Shown here: positions 1 through 9,287 of the stretch, in pieces | Numbering within the stretch: the stretch's first letter is position 1 | How the letters are laid out: each line of letters starts with the position of its first letter | NCBI RefSeq assembly: GCF_002217475.1 | Contig: NZ_MUHH01000024.1 | Span: 1-64,000, forward strand | From: Flavobacterium tructae | Lineage (GTDB): Bacteria; Bacteroidota; Bacteroidia; Flavobacteriales; Flavobacteriaceae | DNA: 64,000 bases | Direction of reading: 5' to 3' | Made by a program: the position numbers and the translations under genes | Notes under the pieces: model-generated | Told to the model about the DNA's origin: nothing | What the model saw: only the letters and a program-made list of their open reading frames with translations | Database searches by the model: none

Positions 1-159
1 ATATTTACTACAATAAAACTACATTCTTTAAATTATTCAGAAAAAATGCGTAGAAATACGGGTAAAAAAAAACATTAAAACTTCAACAAAAGTTAAAAAA
101 TTAAAAATTAGCAAACATCTAAACGTTAAACACTTACTAATTTTTAATCTTAAAAAAAG

Positions 160-633
160 CTATGATTCAATAATTGTATTGATCTGTGTAAACAATTGAC
201 CGTCACTTAAAAATGCTCCTTGCTGAATTAATTCAAAAATAGAAGCGTTTCTTTCCTCTGTGAACACTTTTTTTCCAACCTTCATTTCTATGTTTTCGGT
301 AAACATATTATCAGACAGCCATTGCAATCCTTCTTTACTCAAAAAATCAGTTTCAGCAACCAATGATTTCAATACGATCGACTGAACATGAGTTTCAAAA
401 CACTGGAATAAGAAAATATGATTTTTAGAAAAGTGCTCCAAAAATTCTGCTCTCGACAAAACACCTTCCCAGATTAAATCTGAAAAAACATCCAGTTCCT
501 GCTCCGCAACTTCCGGTTTATTTATTTTAAGAGCGTCCCACTCTGCTTTATCAATAGCCTGCGTTGCCAAAAAGCTTGCAAATTCTGCATGCAACTCATC
601 AAATTGCTCTTTTGTTAATCTTGCGTATTTCAT
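160..633 (-). CDS. DUF6495-like conserved hypothetical protein
   Basis: A 157-residue soluble protein with no signal peptide or membrane segment. It is acidic and apparently helical, beginning MKYARLTKEQFDELHAEF. It resembles a family of small proteins restricted to Flavobacteriia (DUF6495, recalled from memory) whose function is unknown. I place the start at the ATG at 633, because a seven-residue upstream extension (MFNTRKK) is poor in family character. It stands alone on the minus strand and no promoter was recognised. Confidence is good that it is a gene and moderate for the family name. Confidence 0.72.
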   Translation of the reverse strand: MKYARLTKEQFDELHAEFASFLATQAIDKAEWDALKINKPEVAEQELDVFSDLIWEGVLSRAEFLEHFSKNHIFLFQCFETHVQSIVLKSLVAETDFLSKEGLQWLSDNMFTENIEMKVGKKVFTEERNASIFELIQQGAFLSDGQLFTQINTIIES

Positions 634-700
634 TTTTTTTCTTGTGTTAAACACTCTAAAAAGAGTTTGTGTAAAATTCCGGAACTTCTCTATTATTTAT

Positions 701-731
701 AAAAAAAAGCCCCCGCAAATGCGAGGGCAAA
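701..731 (-). terminator. Rho-independent terminator of the Oar-like receptor gene
   Basis: A G+C-rich hairpin (GCCCTCGCA / TGCGGGGGC on the minus strand, 709-728) is followed on the minus strand by eight T residues (A-run 701-708). It lies about 25 bp after the stop codon of the TonB receptor at 753. Confidence 0.85.
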
Positions 732-752
732 TTTATAACTTTTTTTGCTTTA

Positions 753-3700
753 CTAAAAGATGTATCGTATACCAAATTGCGCCTGCCATCTGGACAATAA
801 ACTAGCGTCATAATTAAACGTTTTGGTCTGAGTACCATTAAAAGTATACGTTGGTGTATTTCCGGCAACCGTAACTCCGATAGGCTGAACACTTGTAGGC
901 ACCTGAACAACTCCCCAATTTGAATTCAGTAAATTCCCGAAATTCAAAACATCGATACTAAACTGAATGGTATTCTTTTTATCTGAGGTGGAAGAAATCT
1001 TAAAATTATAATCCTGAAGAATTTTCAAATCACATCTTCCTCTCCACGGAGATATTGCTCCATAACGCTCAGCATATTGTCCTCTTCTGTCCTTCATGTA
1101 TTTATCCTGAGAAATAAATTGATCAAAAGCAGCACCTTCTCCTGGTGCGCTAAAATTCATCAAAGCAATTTCAGCCGTTGTAGGGATATAAATCAAGTCG
1201 TTAACACTAGAGCCGTCTCCGTTAATATCTCCTCCATACGTGTAATTAAAACGTCCTCCTTGTGCATATTCGAGAACAGTCGACACTGTTGTCGCCCATT
1301 TATCTTTTCCATATTTCCATTTCTTGGAAGCTACTGCTATAAAACGATGATTATCTCCATATTTAGAATTCGAAAGCACATCGTTATTTACATTTCCTAA
1401 AGCCGGATTAAAAGCAAAAGCATCTCCCGTAATTTCAGCCTCAATAGAGTTAACATCTTTAGATTTTAAATAATTATAAGCCACACTCGCATACAATCCG
1501 TTTTCAAAGTTTTTCTGCACTTTTAAAGTGGCATTAAACGCACTTCCCTTATTCGAGTTCGTCATTACATAAGCATTGTTTGCACCTTTATCCGCTGCAA
1601 CATAAATAGGTCGGTTATCCACACCTGCTAATGTTCCGGTTGGAGATTTCAATCCCCAATTCTGAACGTGTACTGCATTAATATCCTTATTATAAGACAA
1701 ATCTGCTGTTACGATAAAATTATTTTCAAATCGATGATCAAACCCTAAACTGGTTCTCCAGACTTGTGGCCATTTATAATCCGGATCCATAATCTGCAAA
1801 AAGCCATCATCAGCACCACTTACCTGATTTCCCAACCACACAAAAGGAATTCTTCCGGTAAAAATTCCGGATCCCCCGCGAAGCTGTGAAGTAGCGTTAC
1901 CTTTAACATCCCAATTAAAACCTATTCTTGGCGACCATAAAATTCGATCACTTGGCAAATTGGTCGAAATCAATTTAACCGCCTGCCCTGTCTGAGGATC
2001 AAAATAATCGGTATCGTTATTTCTTTTGGCTCCGCCATTATTCGTATCTATGTATTTTTGAATCAGATCTGCAGTATTAAAATACAAAGGCTTATCAATT
2101 CTTAATCCCAAAGACAGTTTGAAATTATCATCGATACTGATATCATCTTGTGCATAAAATGCGAGCTGCCCTACATTCAATTCCGCCAGTTTCCATCCCC
2201 CATCAGTTCCTACTTTAAAATTATTTTTGGCAGCGAAAACATCTTGGGCGTATTTCAAATTCTGCGCAATAATACTCGTAGCAAAAGGCTTAGCCGCATC
2301 ATTTAAAAAATCCTGTGTTGTGAAATAGGGTGTAAAGAAGGTTCCCGCATATCCGTTTGGATTTCCAAAATTATCATATCCGGCCAGATTAAAAGAGTTT
2401 TCAAACTTAAACTTCTCAAAAGAAGCGCCAAAAGTAAACGCATGTTTACCCACATTATAATTCAGATTATTCGTGATCTGAATGACTTTCTGGTCTAAAG
2501 TGTTATTGATGGAAAAAGGCTCATGCCCTGCAATAATATAATTAGCACCTGCTCCGTCCTGAATATTAATCACAGGAGCCGGAACTGAAAATGGCACCCT
2601 GTAATCATTAAAATGAGAATAACCCGCCTGCAACTTATTAGAAACCGATTCACTAAATTTGGAATTCAACTCTACCAGAAAAGAACTCAGGTTATTATTA
2701 ATCTGATATCCGGCATTTCTGAACTGCAAAATAGAAGCATTCGGTCCTCTAAAACCCAGTGCTGTAGGATGCGCTGGTTTGTCTTTTGAAGCGTCCAGAA
2801 AATTATAAATAACCGCCAGTTTATGATTGTCATTGATATTCCAGTCGATCTTAATAATCCCTTTATTCGAATTCGATTCATGCTTAAATCCCTGATAAGG
2901 TCCCGTCTCATAACCTAAATTAGCCAAGGCTTTTGAAACCGCAATTAAATCCGATTCTAAAACTCTCGATTCATTAATTCCGGTTACACCATCATTATTA
3001 TTGGCTACAAAATTAGATCCTAAATCACTTCGTTTGTCAATTTCAAAATTTCCGAAGATGAACAATTTATCCTTTATAATAGGAGCCCCCAAACTAAAAC
3101 CAGCCTGAGTTTGTTCTAAAGTAGGTACAAATATTTTTTCACCTTTGATCTTATTTCCCGTCAAATCCTGATTTCTGTAAAAACCATAAGCTGTACCATG
3201 AAACTCATTGGTCCCCGATTTAGTTACCGCATTAACAGAAGCTCCTGTAAAACCCGACAAAGTAACATCATAAGGAGCCGTCGCTACCTGAATCTGCTCA
3301 ATAGCATCAAGCGAAATAGGCTGTGATCCAGTCTGACCTCCCGGTGTTGCAGCATCTAGTCCAAACGGATTATTAAATACCGCACCATTTAAGGAGTAAT
3401 TATTGTATTGATCGTTTCTTCCTCCAAAAGAACCTCCGCTAGCGGTTGGTTCCAAGCGGGTAAAATCTTCCGCCGATCTTGAAATTGTTGGCAAAGCCGT
3501 TAACTCCCGTTTTCCAATCGTAGTTTCGGCACCCGTTTTACCACTTTTAAAAACTTTATCCTTTGATACGATTTTCACCTCTTCGAGCGTCTGACTTTCG
3601 TCTTCCAGAACCACATCAAGATTAAAAGGTTTTCCTAGATCAAGATTCACATCTGCATATTCATGATTTCGAAAACCCACAAAAGTCACAACAATTTTGT

Positions 3701-3923
3701 ACGGGCCTCCAATTCTCATGTTCAAAATATTAAACCTTCCGTCTTCGTTGGAAACAGCTGAATATTTACTTCCTGTGGGAGTATGGATCGCTAAGATAGT
3801 AGCACCGGGCAAAAGTTCATTAGTAGAACTCTTGATAATCCCCTTAATACTCGACGTCGTGGTTTGCCCGATAGCAGTGGTTATGGCAAACACACCTAGT
3901 AATAATGCAAAGATTTTTTTCAT
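753..3923 (-). CDS. Oar-like TonB-dependent outer-membrane receptor
   Basis: A 1056-residue outer-membrane receptor of the Oar/carboxypeptidase-regulatory type. Residues 1-20 are a signal peptide ending AIGQ. A CarboxypepD_reg-like beta-sandwich follows at about 24-105, then a plug at about 125-240 (SLDAIEQIQV, SGFTGASVNAVTKSG), then a long TonB-receptor barrel ending in RYIF with an aromatic C-terminal residue. The start was set at the ATG at 3923, which begins a perfect signal peptide; a 19-residue in-frame extension is not plausible. Oar proteins import large or proteinaceous ligands with TonB, but the substrate here cannot be read from sequence. There is no SusD partner. It has its own terminator, and its promoter overlaps the rplI terminator. 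Confidence 0.93.
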   Translation of the reverse strand: MKKIFALLLGVFAITTAIGQTTTSSIKGIIKSSTNELLPGATILAIHTPTGSKYSAVSNEDGRFNILNMRIGGPYKIVVTFVGFRNHEYADVNLDLGKPFNLDVVLEDESQTLEEVKIVSKDKVFKSGKTGAETTIGKRELTALPTISRSAEDFTRLEPTASGGSFGGRNDQYNNYSLNGAVFNNPFGLDAATPGGQTGSQPISLDAIEQIQVATAPYDVTLSGFTGASVNAVTKSGTNEFHGTAYGFYRNQDLTGNKIKGEKIFVPTLEQTQAGFSLGAPIIKDKLFIFGNFEIDKRSDLGSNFVANNNDGVTGINESRVLESDLIAVSKALANLGYETGPYQGFKHESNSNKGIIKIDWNINDNHKLAVIYNFLDASKDKPAHPTALGFRGPNASILQFRNAGYQINNNLSSFLVELNSKFSESVSNKLQAGYSHFNDYRVPFSVPAPVINIQDGAGANYIIAGHEPFSINNTLDQKVIQITNNLNYNVGKHAFTFGASFEKFKFENSFNLAGYDNFGNPNGYAGTFFTPYFTTQDFLNDAAKPFATSIIAQNLKYAQDVFAAKNNFKVGTDGGWKLAELNVGQLAFYAQDDISIDDNFKLSLGLRIDKPLYFNTADLIQKYIDTNNGGAKRNNDTDYFDPQTGQAVKLISTNLPSDRILWSPRIGFNWDVKGNATSQLRGGSGIFTGRIPFVWLGNQVSGADDGFLQIMDPDYKWPQVWRTSLGFDHRFENNFIVTADLSYNKDINAVHVQNWGLKSPTGTLAGVDNRPIYVAADKGANNAYVMTNSNKGSAFNATLKVQKNFENGLYASVAYNYLKSKDVNSIEAEITGDAFAFNPALGNVNNDVLSNSKYGDNHRFIAVASKKWKYGKDKWATTVSTVLEYAQGGRFNYTYGGDINGDGSSVNDLIYIPTTAEIALMNFSAPGEGAAFDQFISQDKYMKDRRGQYAERYGAISPWRGRCDLKILQDYNFKISSTSDKKNTIQFSIDVLNFGNLLNSNWGVVQVPTSVQPIGVTVAGNTPTYTFNGTQTKTFNYDASLLSRWQAQFGIRYIF

Positions 3924-3952
3924 TTTCCTGATTTTGAGTGAGTTGTTATTCT

Positions 3953-3980
3953 CAAAATTAGGTAAAAAAAAACCACTCAA
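3953..3980 (-). promoter_or_regulatory. Promoter of the Oar-like receptor gene
   Basis: On the minus strand, TTG (3978-3980), 17 bp, then TAATTTTG (3953-3960) fits the Bacteroidota consensus TTG-N17-23-TAnnTTTG. It lies about 30 bp before the receptor ATG. The TTG falls inside the rplI terminator hairpin. Confidence 0.6.
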
Positions 3981-3994
3981 AAGAGTGGTTTTTA
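3964..3994 (-). terminator. Terminator of the rpsF-rpsR-rplI operon
   Basis: An 8-bp perfect stem AACCACTC / GAGTGGTT (3971-3978, 3983-3990) with a 4-nt loop. A-rich and T-rich flanks give about nine T residues on the minus strand. It lies 30 bp after the rplI stop. Confidence 0.85.
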
Positions 3995-4023
3995 TATTTT
4001 ATTAACAAGAAGTTAACAAAATG

Positions 4024-4464
4024 TTATTTTTCAGCGATAATCTCGTATGCTAATTCTACAATAACATCTCTGTGTAAACGGATGCTAGCTGTATATTTTC
4101 CAGTACGTTTTACGATACCACTAGTGATGAATTTTCTATCGATAGCGTTACCTGATTTCTCTAAAGCTTCAGCAATGTCGATGTTTGTGATAGAACCAAA
4201 AAGTTTCTCTCCACCAGCTTTTGCAGTAAGTTTAATTTCAAGAGCTTTTAAAGTTTCAGCTAATGCTTTAGCATCAGCAACCACTTTAGCTTCTTTATGT
4301 GCTCTTTGTTTTAGGTTTTCAGCTAAAACTTTTTTAGCAGAAGGAGTTGCTAAAGTAGCAAAACCTTGAGGAATTAAAAAGTTACGACCGTAACCAGGTT
4401 TTACAGATACTACATCATCTTTAAATCCTAAGTTTTGTACGTCTTGTTTTAAAATAATTTCCAT
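4024..4464 (-). CDS. rplI: 50S ribosomal protein L9
   Basis: A 146-residue protein of the length usual for bacterial L9. The N-terminal rRNA-binding domain begins MEIILKQDVQNLGFKDDVV and contains the conserved loop KPGYGRNFLIPQGFA at about 22-36. A long charged connecting helix (KQRAHKEAKVVADAKALAETLK) follows, then the C-terminal RNA-binding domain. L9 binds 23S rRNA near the L1 stalk and affects reading-frame fidelity. It is the last gene of the rpsF-rpsR-rplI operon, 68 bp after rpsR, and ends in a clear hairpin terminator. Confidence 0.98.
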   Translation of the reverse strand: MEIILKQDVQNLGFKDDVVSVKPGYGRNFLIPQGFATLATPSAKKVLAENLKQRAHKEAKVVADAKALAETLKALEIKLTAKAGGEKLFGSITNIDIAEALEKSGNAIDRKFITSGIVKRTGKYTASIRLHRDVIVELAYEIIAEK

Positions 4465-4532
4465 GTTGTTGTCCTTATTTTTAGAAGTTAGGTTCTGATC
4501 AAACAGAAACCAGCGACTAGATTTTTTTTATA

Positions 4533-4829
4533 CTATTTTAATAAATCGGCCACGTATGGCATTAAAGCTAAGTGACGAGCTCTTTTTACAGCTACAGACA
4601 CTTTTCTTTGGTATTTTAATGAAGTTCCTGTTAAACGACGAGGAAGAATTTTTCCTTGCTCATTAACAAATTTCAATAAGAAATCAGCATCTTTATAATC
4701 GATGTATTTGATTCCTGATTTTTTGAAACGACAGTACTTTTTAGTTTTGTTAGTTTCAATGTTTAAAGGCGTTAAATATCTGATATCTCCGTCTTTTTTT
4801 CCTTTTGCAGATTGCTCGATTGTAGACAT
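4533..4829 (-). CDS. rpsR: 30S ribosomal protein S18
   Basis: A 98-residue, strongly basic protein. It contains the S18 core: [20 protein letters not shown] (about 33-52), [19 protein letters not shown] (about 57-75) and the C-terminal [11 protein letters not shown]18 pairs with S6 on the platform of the small subunit. The gene begins 5 bp after rpsF in the usual S6-S18-L9 order. No single-stranded DNA-binding protein gene lies between S6 and S18, unlike the arrangement in many other bacteria. Confidence 0.98.
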
Positions 4830-4834
4830 AATAA

Positions 4835-5176
4835 TTACGCTTTAGTAGATTTTAATTTAGCTCTTCTTCTTTCCGCCCATGAAATAGCATGTTTGTCTAA
4901 ACTTACAGTTAAGAAACGCATAACTCTTTCGTCACGTCTGAATTCAGTTTCAAAAGCAATTAGAACTTCTCCAGCTACTTTGAATTCGAATAAGTGATAA
5001 AAACCACTTTTTTTGTTTTGGATTTCGTAAGCCATTTTTTTAAGACCCCAATCCTCTTTCGATACCATTTCAGCTCCTCTACTAGTAAGAAATTCTTCAA
5101 ATTTCGTTACTGTTTCCTTCACCTGAACTTCAGATAAAACGGGATTTAAAATGAAAACAGTTTCATAATGATTCAT
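4835..5176 (-). CDS. rpsF: 30S ribosomal protein S6
   Basis: A 113-residue protein with the S6 ferredoxin-like fold. It begins [16 protein letters not shown] and contains [21 protein letters not shown] and the closing strand [15 protein letters not shown]. It binds S18 and 16S rRNA. The start was set at the ATG at 5176; a TTG two codons upstream also opens the frame but is less likely. It is the first gene of the ribosomal operon and has a strong promoter 35 bp upstream, giving a leader of only about 25 nt, too short for an extended S6:S18-binding leader structure. Confidence 0.98.
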
Positions 5177-5207
5177 AAACAATATATTTATTTGTTAAAA
5201 TTGGGTG

Positions 5208-5237
5208 CAAAAGTAACCATAAAATTTAAATATACAA
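5208..5237 (-). promoter_or_regulatory. Promoter of the rpsF operon
   Basis: On the minus strand, TTG (5235-5237), 19 bp, then TACTTTTG (5208-5215), which exactly fits the Bacteroidota sigma-ABfr consensus. It lies about 32 bp before the rpsF ATG. Confidence 0.75.
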
Positions 5238-5353
5238 CACTTTTTTACTTTTATTCGTTGTACAGCAAAAAATACACGTCAATTTTAGTTTTTTTCTTAA
5301 AAAAAGAATACATTTACTATTGCTATCCTGAATTTATTCTAAATTTTTATGTT

Positions 5354-6052
5354 ATGAAGCTAAACTGTGTTGTTGTTGATGATAGTTCTATACAAAGAAC
5401 TATTATTGCAAAATTAGTTAATAATCACCCAGGTTTGCATTTAATCGGGGATTTTTCAAATGCAATAGAGGCAAAAAGCTGTATCTCTCTAAATAATATT
5501 GACTTAATTTTTCTTGATATAGAAATGCCTGTTATTAATGGGTTTGATTTTCTTGACGGACTAAAATCTAAGCCACAAATTATATTTATTACTTCTAAAG
5601 CAGAATATGCTTTAAAAGCTTTCGATTACGACGCTACGGATTACCTTCAGAAACCTATTGCGGTAGATCGTTTTAATGCCTCTGTAAAAAGAGCCATTGA
5701 TATGCATTTACTAAAAAAGGACATCAAAGAAGAAGAAGGCGAACATATATTTATCAAAAGTAATCTGAAAAAACTCAAAATATTCACTGCAAAAATCAAA
5801 TGGATTGAAGCTTTTGGTGATTATGTAAGAGTGGTTACCGAAGACGACAGTAATCTGGTGCTTTCAACTATGAAATCTTTTGAAAATGATCTCTCAAAAG
5901 ACAAATTCATTCGTGTGCACAAGTCCTATATCATTAACATTGATAAAGTAGAACGCTTTAACAGTAAATTTGCTGAGATTGGCATTACCAAAATTCCTCT
6001 TAGCCGAAACAAAAAAGAAGATCTGGTAAAAGCACTTTCCACTTCTTCTTAA
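5354..6052 (+). CDS. LytTR-family response regulator
   Basis: A 232-residue two-component response regulator. The receiver domain spans residues 3-120 and has the acidic pocket VVDDS (D9, D10), phospho-acceptor D55 in LIFLDIEMP, and K100 in YLQKPI. A LytTR DNA-binding domain occupies about 130-228 (GDYVRVVTEDDSNLVLSTMK, FIRVHKSYIINIDKV). The start is the ATG at 5354; the frame stays open to 5168, but that part is AT-rich intergenic coding for low-complexity residues. No histidine kinase is adjacent, so the partner is probably encoded elsewhere. It is convergent with priA, with one base between stop codons. Confidence 0.95.
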   Translation: MKLNCVVVDDSSIQRTIIAKLVNNHPGLHLIGDFSNAIEAKSCISLNNIDLIFLDIEMPVINGFDFLDGLKSKPQIIFITSKAEYALKAFDYDATDYLQKPIAVDRFNASVKRAIDMHLLKKDIKEEEGEHIFIKSNLKKLKIFTAKIKWIEAFGDYVRVVTEDDSNLVLSTMKSFENDLSKDKFIRVHKSYIINIDKVERFNSKFAEIGITKIPLSRNKKEDLVKALSTSS

Positions 6053-6053
6053 T

Positions 6054-8504
6054 TTAATAGAAGTCAACATTGGCAATAACTTTTATAGCTCTGTACTGAG
6101 CAACAGCCTCAAAACTATTCAGCATTTTCTGAATAGTTTTTTTCGTATTAACCAAATGCTGGTTCTGCGGAATCTTAATCAAAATGGTTCGGATATACTC
6201 GTTTCTGATCCTGCTGATCGCTGGTTCTTCCGGCCCCAGTACCGGCATATTCAAATTTTGACTCAAAACCTGATACAACCACATCGAACCTTCCTTCAAT
6301 TTATCGAAATCACGATGCTTTAAAGTCAGTTTTATAATTCTGAAATAAGGTGGGTATCTGTAAATCTGGCGATCATACAATTGCTCCTTATACATACCTA
6401 TATAATTATGGTTGGTCACCTGCTGAATCGTATTGTGATTCGGATTATAGGTTTGAATCACCACTTTCCCTTGTTTTTCAGATCTCCCGGCTCTCCCTGC
6501 AACTTGTGTCATCATTTGATAACTGCGTTCAAAGGCCCTAAAATCGGGATGATGCAACATATTATCTGCATTCATAATTCCAACCAAACTTACATTATCA
6601 AAATCCAGTCCTTTCGCCAGCATTTGCGTACCGACCAAAATATCAATTTCACGATTTTTAAAGGAATCTATTATTTTTTCGAAACCAAATTTACCACGAG
6701 TTGTATCCTGATCCATTCGGCCGGTTTTAGCTTTGGGAAAAAGTGTAACCAGCTCCTGTTCGATTTGTTCTGTACCGAATCCTTTAGTCGTCAAATCGAT
6801 ACTGGAACAGCTATGACAATGTGTTGGTTTTGCAATCGAATAACCACAATAGTGACAACGCAACTGATTTTTATGCTTATGAAAAGTCAGACTCACATCA
6901 CACTGCTGGCAATGCGGTACATGACCACAGGTCATACATTCTATTATAGGTGAATATCCTCGTCGGTTCTGGAACAAAATAATTTGCTCTCCCAAAGACA
7001 AAGCCTCTCCTATTTCTTCAATTAAAAGATCACTAAAATGCCCAGTCATTCTTTTCCTGAAATGTTTGTCTTTTAAATCCACTAAAAGAATTTCAGGCAT
7101 TCGAACATTATTATAACGCTCCGTAAGCGATACCAAGCCATACTTATCGGCCTGTGCATTAAAATAGGTCTCAATACTTGGTGTCGCCGACCCCAATAGT
7201 ACTTTTGCTTTATGAAAATTAGCCAAAACAATTGCCGCATCTCTGGCATGATAACGTGGCGCAGGATCTGTTTGCTTAAAAGTTTGTTCGTGCTCTTCGT
7301 CTACAATCAACAAACCTAAATTATCAAAAGGCAAAAACAGAGCCGACCTTGCTCCTATTACAATTTGCGCTTTCTCTGAATTTTCAAGAGTCTGTTTCCA
7401 AACCTCAACTCTTTCATTATTACTGTATTTTGAATGAAAAACTGCTACTTTATCACCAAAATAAAGTCTTAATCTTGAAACTAATTGTGTCGTTAAAGCG
7501 ATTTCGGGAAGCAAATAAAGAACCTGTCTTCCCGTTTGCAGATATTCTTCAATAAGTTTGATATAAATCTCTGTTTTACCACTTGAGGTAACTCCATGCA
7601 GCAAACACACTTCTTTCTCTGAGAGACTCTCTTTAATAGCCACAAAAGCTCTCGTCTGTGCTTCACTTAACAACAATTGATCGTCTGTTGTTCGCCCTGT
7701 AAACAAAACTCTGTCCTGCTGCAAAAGGTACTCCTCAAAAATCTCTTTATCAATCAAAGCTTTTACGGCAGCCGAAGTAGAATTTGAAACCTCAACCAAC
7801 TTTTTTACAGTGATTGGTTTCTTTTCAGAGGCCATAATTTGAAAATACGCCAACACCAATTCCTTTTGCTTGTTGGCGTTTTTTAGAACTTCCAGCAATT
7901 CTCCTAAACCATTATCTGATTCATATTTAGCATGCAGCTTCACATATCGAACCAATTTTGGTTTGTATCCTTCTTTAATTTCTTCTTCTAAAACAATAAT
8001 ATTTCGGGCAATCATTTTTTGAAGAACAGGAAGAATATTTTTCTTATTCAGCATCGAAATAATTTCCTGAATTCTTAAAGAACTTTGCTGTTGCAGGGCT
8101 TCATAGACTAAAAATTCATCATCAGAAAGCTCATCCTGATTTACCTCCGCATCAGTTTTATACGAAACAACCGTTTCACTCTCTAACAACAGACCGCTTG
8201 GAAAAGCTCCTCGATAAACATCACCAATAGCACACATATAATAATTCGCCACCCAAAGCCAGTGCTTGATCTGAACTTCGGTTGCGATAGGTTTTTCGTC
8301 TAATATCTGATGAATTTCCTTGGCTTCATACAAACCTGGTTCATTTTGATGCAGCTCAATAACCAATGCCGTATAAATTTTATTTTTACCAAATGGTACC
8401 GCAACCCGCATTCCTTTTTTAATAAAATGGAATTCAGCCTCAGAAACACGATAGGTAAAAGTTTTAGCCAGAGAAAGCGGCAAAACGACTTCAATAAAAA
8501 ACAT
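6054..8504 (-). CDS. priA: Primosomal protein N' (replication restart helicase)
   Basis: An 816-residue PriA, which reloads the replisome at stalled forks as a 3'-5' DNA helicase. The N-terminal DNA-binding domain is at about 1-105 and a winged-helix region follows. Walker A is GVTSSGKT (304-311) and the DEEH box is at 402-405. A zinc-binding insertion at about 525-565 carries paired cysteines (CMTCGH, CQQCD, CHYCGY, CHSC). The helicase C-terminal motif QVAGRAGRSEKQG follows. Length is near the family norm for Bacteroidota. It is transcribed alone toward the LytTR regulator. Confidence 0.98.
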   Translation of the reverse strand: MFFIEVVLPLSLAKTFTYRVSEAEFHFIKKGMRVAVPFGKNKIYTALVIELHQNEPGLYEAKEIHQILDEKPIATEVQIKHWLWVANYYMCAIGDVYRGAFPSGLLLESETVVSYKTDAEVNQDELSDDEFLVYEALQQQSSLRIQEIISMLNKKNILPVLQKMIARNIIVLEEEIKEGYKPKLVRYVKLHAKYESDNGLGELLEVLKNANKQKELVLAYFQIMASEKKPITVKKLVEVSNSTSAAVKALIDKEIFEEYLLQQDRVLFTGRTTDDQLLLSEAQTRAFVAIKESLSEKEVCLLHGVTSSGKTEIYIKLIEEYLQTGRQVLYLLPEIALTTQLVSRLRLYFGDKVAVFHSKYSNNERVEVWKQTLENSEKAQIVIGARSALFLPFDNLGLLIVDEEHEQTFKQTDPAPRYHARDAAIVLANFHKAKVLLGSATPSIETYFNAQADKYGLVSLTERYNNVRMPEILLVDLKDKHFRKRMTGHFSDLLIEEIGEALSLGEQIILFQNRRGYSPIIECMTCGHVPHCQQCDVSLTFHKHKNQLRCHYCGYSIAKPTHCHSCSSIDLTTKGFGTEQIEQELVTLFPKAKTGRMDQDTTRGKFGFEKIIDSFKNREIDILVGTQMLAKGLDFDNVSLVGIMNADNMLHHPDFRAFERSYQMMTQVAGRAGRSEKQGKVVIQTYNPNHNTIQQVTNHNYIGMYKEQLYDRQIYRYPPYFRIIKLTLKHRDFDKLKEGSMWLYQVLSQNLNMPVLGPEEPAISRIRNEYIRTILIKIPQNQHLVNTKKTIQKMLNSFEAVAQYRAIKVIANVDFY

Positions 8505-8560
8505 GCGGATATTTTATAGAAAATTTAAAATAAAACTAAACACGAACAAAAGAGGAATAT

Positions 8561-8965
8561 TTAACTTCTTTCAAACCAATTTTCAATTTGAATTCCATCC
8601 AACATCTTAAAATCCTTAACATTATCAGTTACAAGTGTTAATTGATTTTCAATTGCTGTCACCCCAATTAAAAGATCAAATTCATCATTAATTGGTTTCC
8701 CAATTTTTCGGAGTCTGACTTTCTCCATAGCATATCTTTTAATAGAACCAAAAATTGGAATTATTGTTAATCCATTTAAAAAATTATCGACGGCTTTATT
8801 AGATTTCACCGGGTCATCGCTGTTTTCTGCTCCAAAACGAAGTTCAGCAACTGTTATTTCAGAAATATAACAATTTTCCAAACCTACTTTTTTTACCATT
8901 ACATCAAGATTAAGCTTTCCTCTAAGAAAGAAAACACATGTACTTGTATCAAGTAAATATCTCAT
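8561..8965 (-). CDS. PIN-domain (VapC-like) ribonuclease toxin
   Basis: A 134-residue PIN domain. The acidic metal-binding residues are in place: D6 in YLLDTST, E41 in VAELRFG, D97 in NDEFDLLIG (with D94 and E95 nearby) and D114 in LVTDNVKDF. VapC toxins are Mg-dependent RNases, commonly cutting tRNA or rRNA. The gene shares one base (8965) with the small gene before it, in antitoxin-then-toxin order, the arrangement of type II toxin-antitoxin operons. All catalytic acids are intact, so it is probably functional. Confidence 0.93.
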   Translation of the reverse strand: MRYLLDTSTCVFFLRGKLNLDVMVKKVGLENCYISEITVAELRFGAENSDDPVKSNKAVDNFLNGLTIIPIFGSIKRYAMEKVRLRKIGKPINDEFDLLIGVTAIENQLTLVTDNVKDFKMLDGIQIENWFERS

Positions 8966-9201
8966 TAAAACTTAATTTCTTTATTTGTAAAGCTTCTATT
9001 AGATTTAATATCAGAAACAATTTCCTCAGCAGATTTTTCAGATTTAAATGCTCCAAAAGATTTATAAAAATTACTTTCTTTAGATTTAGTTCCTTTTATA
9101 GACTTCGTCAATCTCTCTATTAACTCTATTTTATTAGAAAAGCTCAGTCCTTCAAATAAATTTGAGTAGGTCTCAAGTAAATTTTTATCCGTAACAGTCA
9201 T
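8965..9201 (-). CDS. Putative antitoxin of the PIN-domain toxin
   Basis: A 78-residue charged, largely helical protein ending KSAEEIVSDIKSNRSFTNKEIKF. The N-terminal half (NLLETYSNLFEGLSFSNKIELIERLTKSIKG) looks like the dimerising part. The C-terminal tail has the short basic and aromatic elements typical of PIN-antitoxin wrapping segments. It is not a canonical AbrB- or RHH-type VapB that I can name. Assignment as antitoxin rests on the 1-bp overlap with the toxin gene and on size. Similar pairs are common in Bacteroidota. Confidence 0.75.
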   Translation of the reverse strand: MTVTDKNLLETYSNLFEGLSFSNKIELIERLTKSIKGTKSKESNFYKSFGAFKSEKSAEEIVSDIKSNRSFTNKEIKF

Positions 9202-9287
9202 CTTATTTCAAGTTTAATTATTTTATACAATAGACAAAGTTAAGCTTTTTACAACTACAACAATTTGCAATCTATTTTAAAAAAGTA

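Noticed and set aside
656-910. A minus-strand reading frame of about 84 codons at the receptor's end.
   Set aside because: It lies across the Oar-like receptor gene's 3' end and its terminator in a different frame, and has no recognisable protein features.
5168-5353. A 62-residue N-terminal extension on the LytTR regulator.
   Set aside because: It overlaps the rpsF promoter and start, is Lys/Tyr/Phe-rich, and the receiver domain starts properly at the ATG at 5354.
6381-6953. A 190-codon plus-strand frame inside priA.
   Set aside because: It is antisense to a well-conserved helicase domain; the predicted protein is rich in Ile, His and Tyr with no domain and no promoter.
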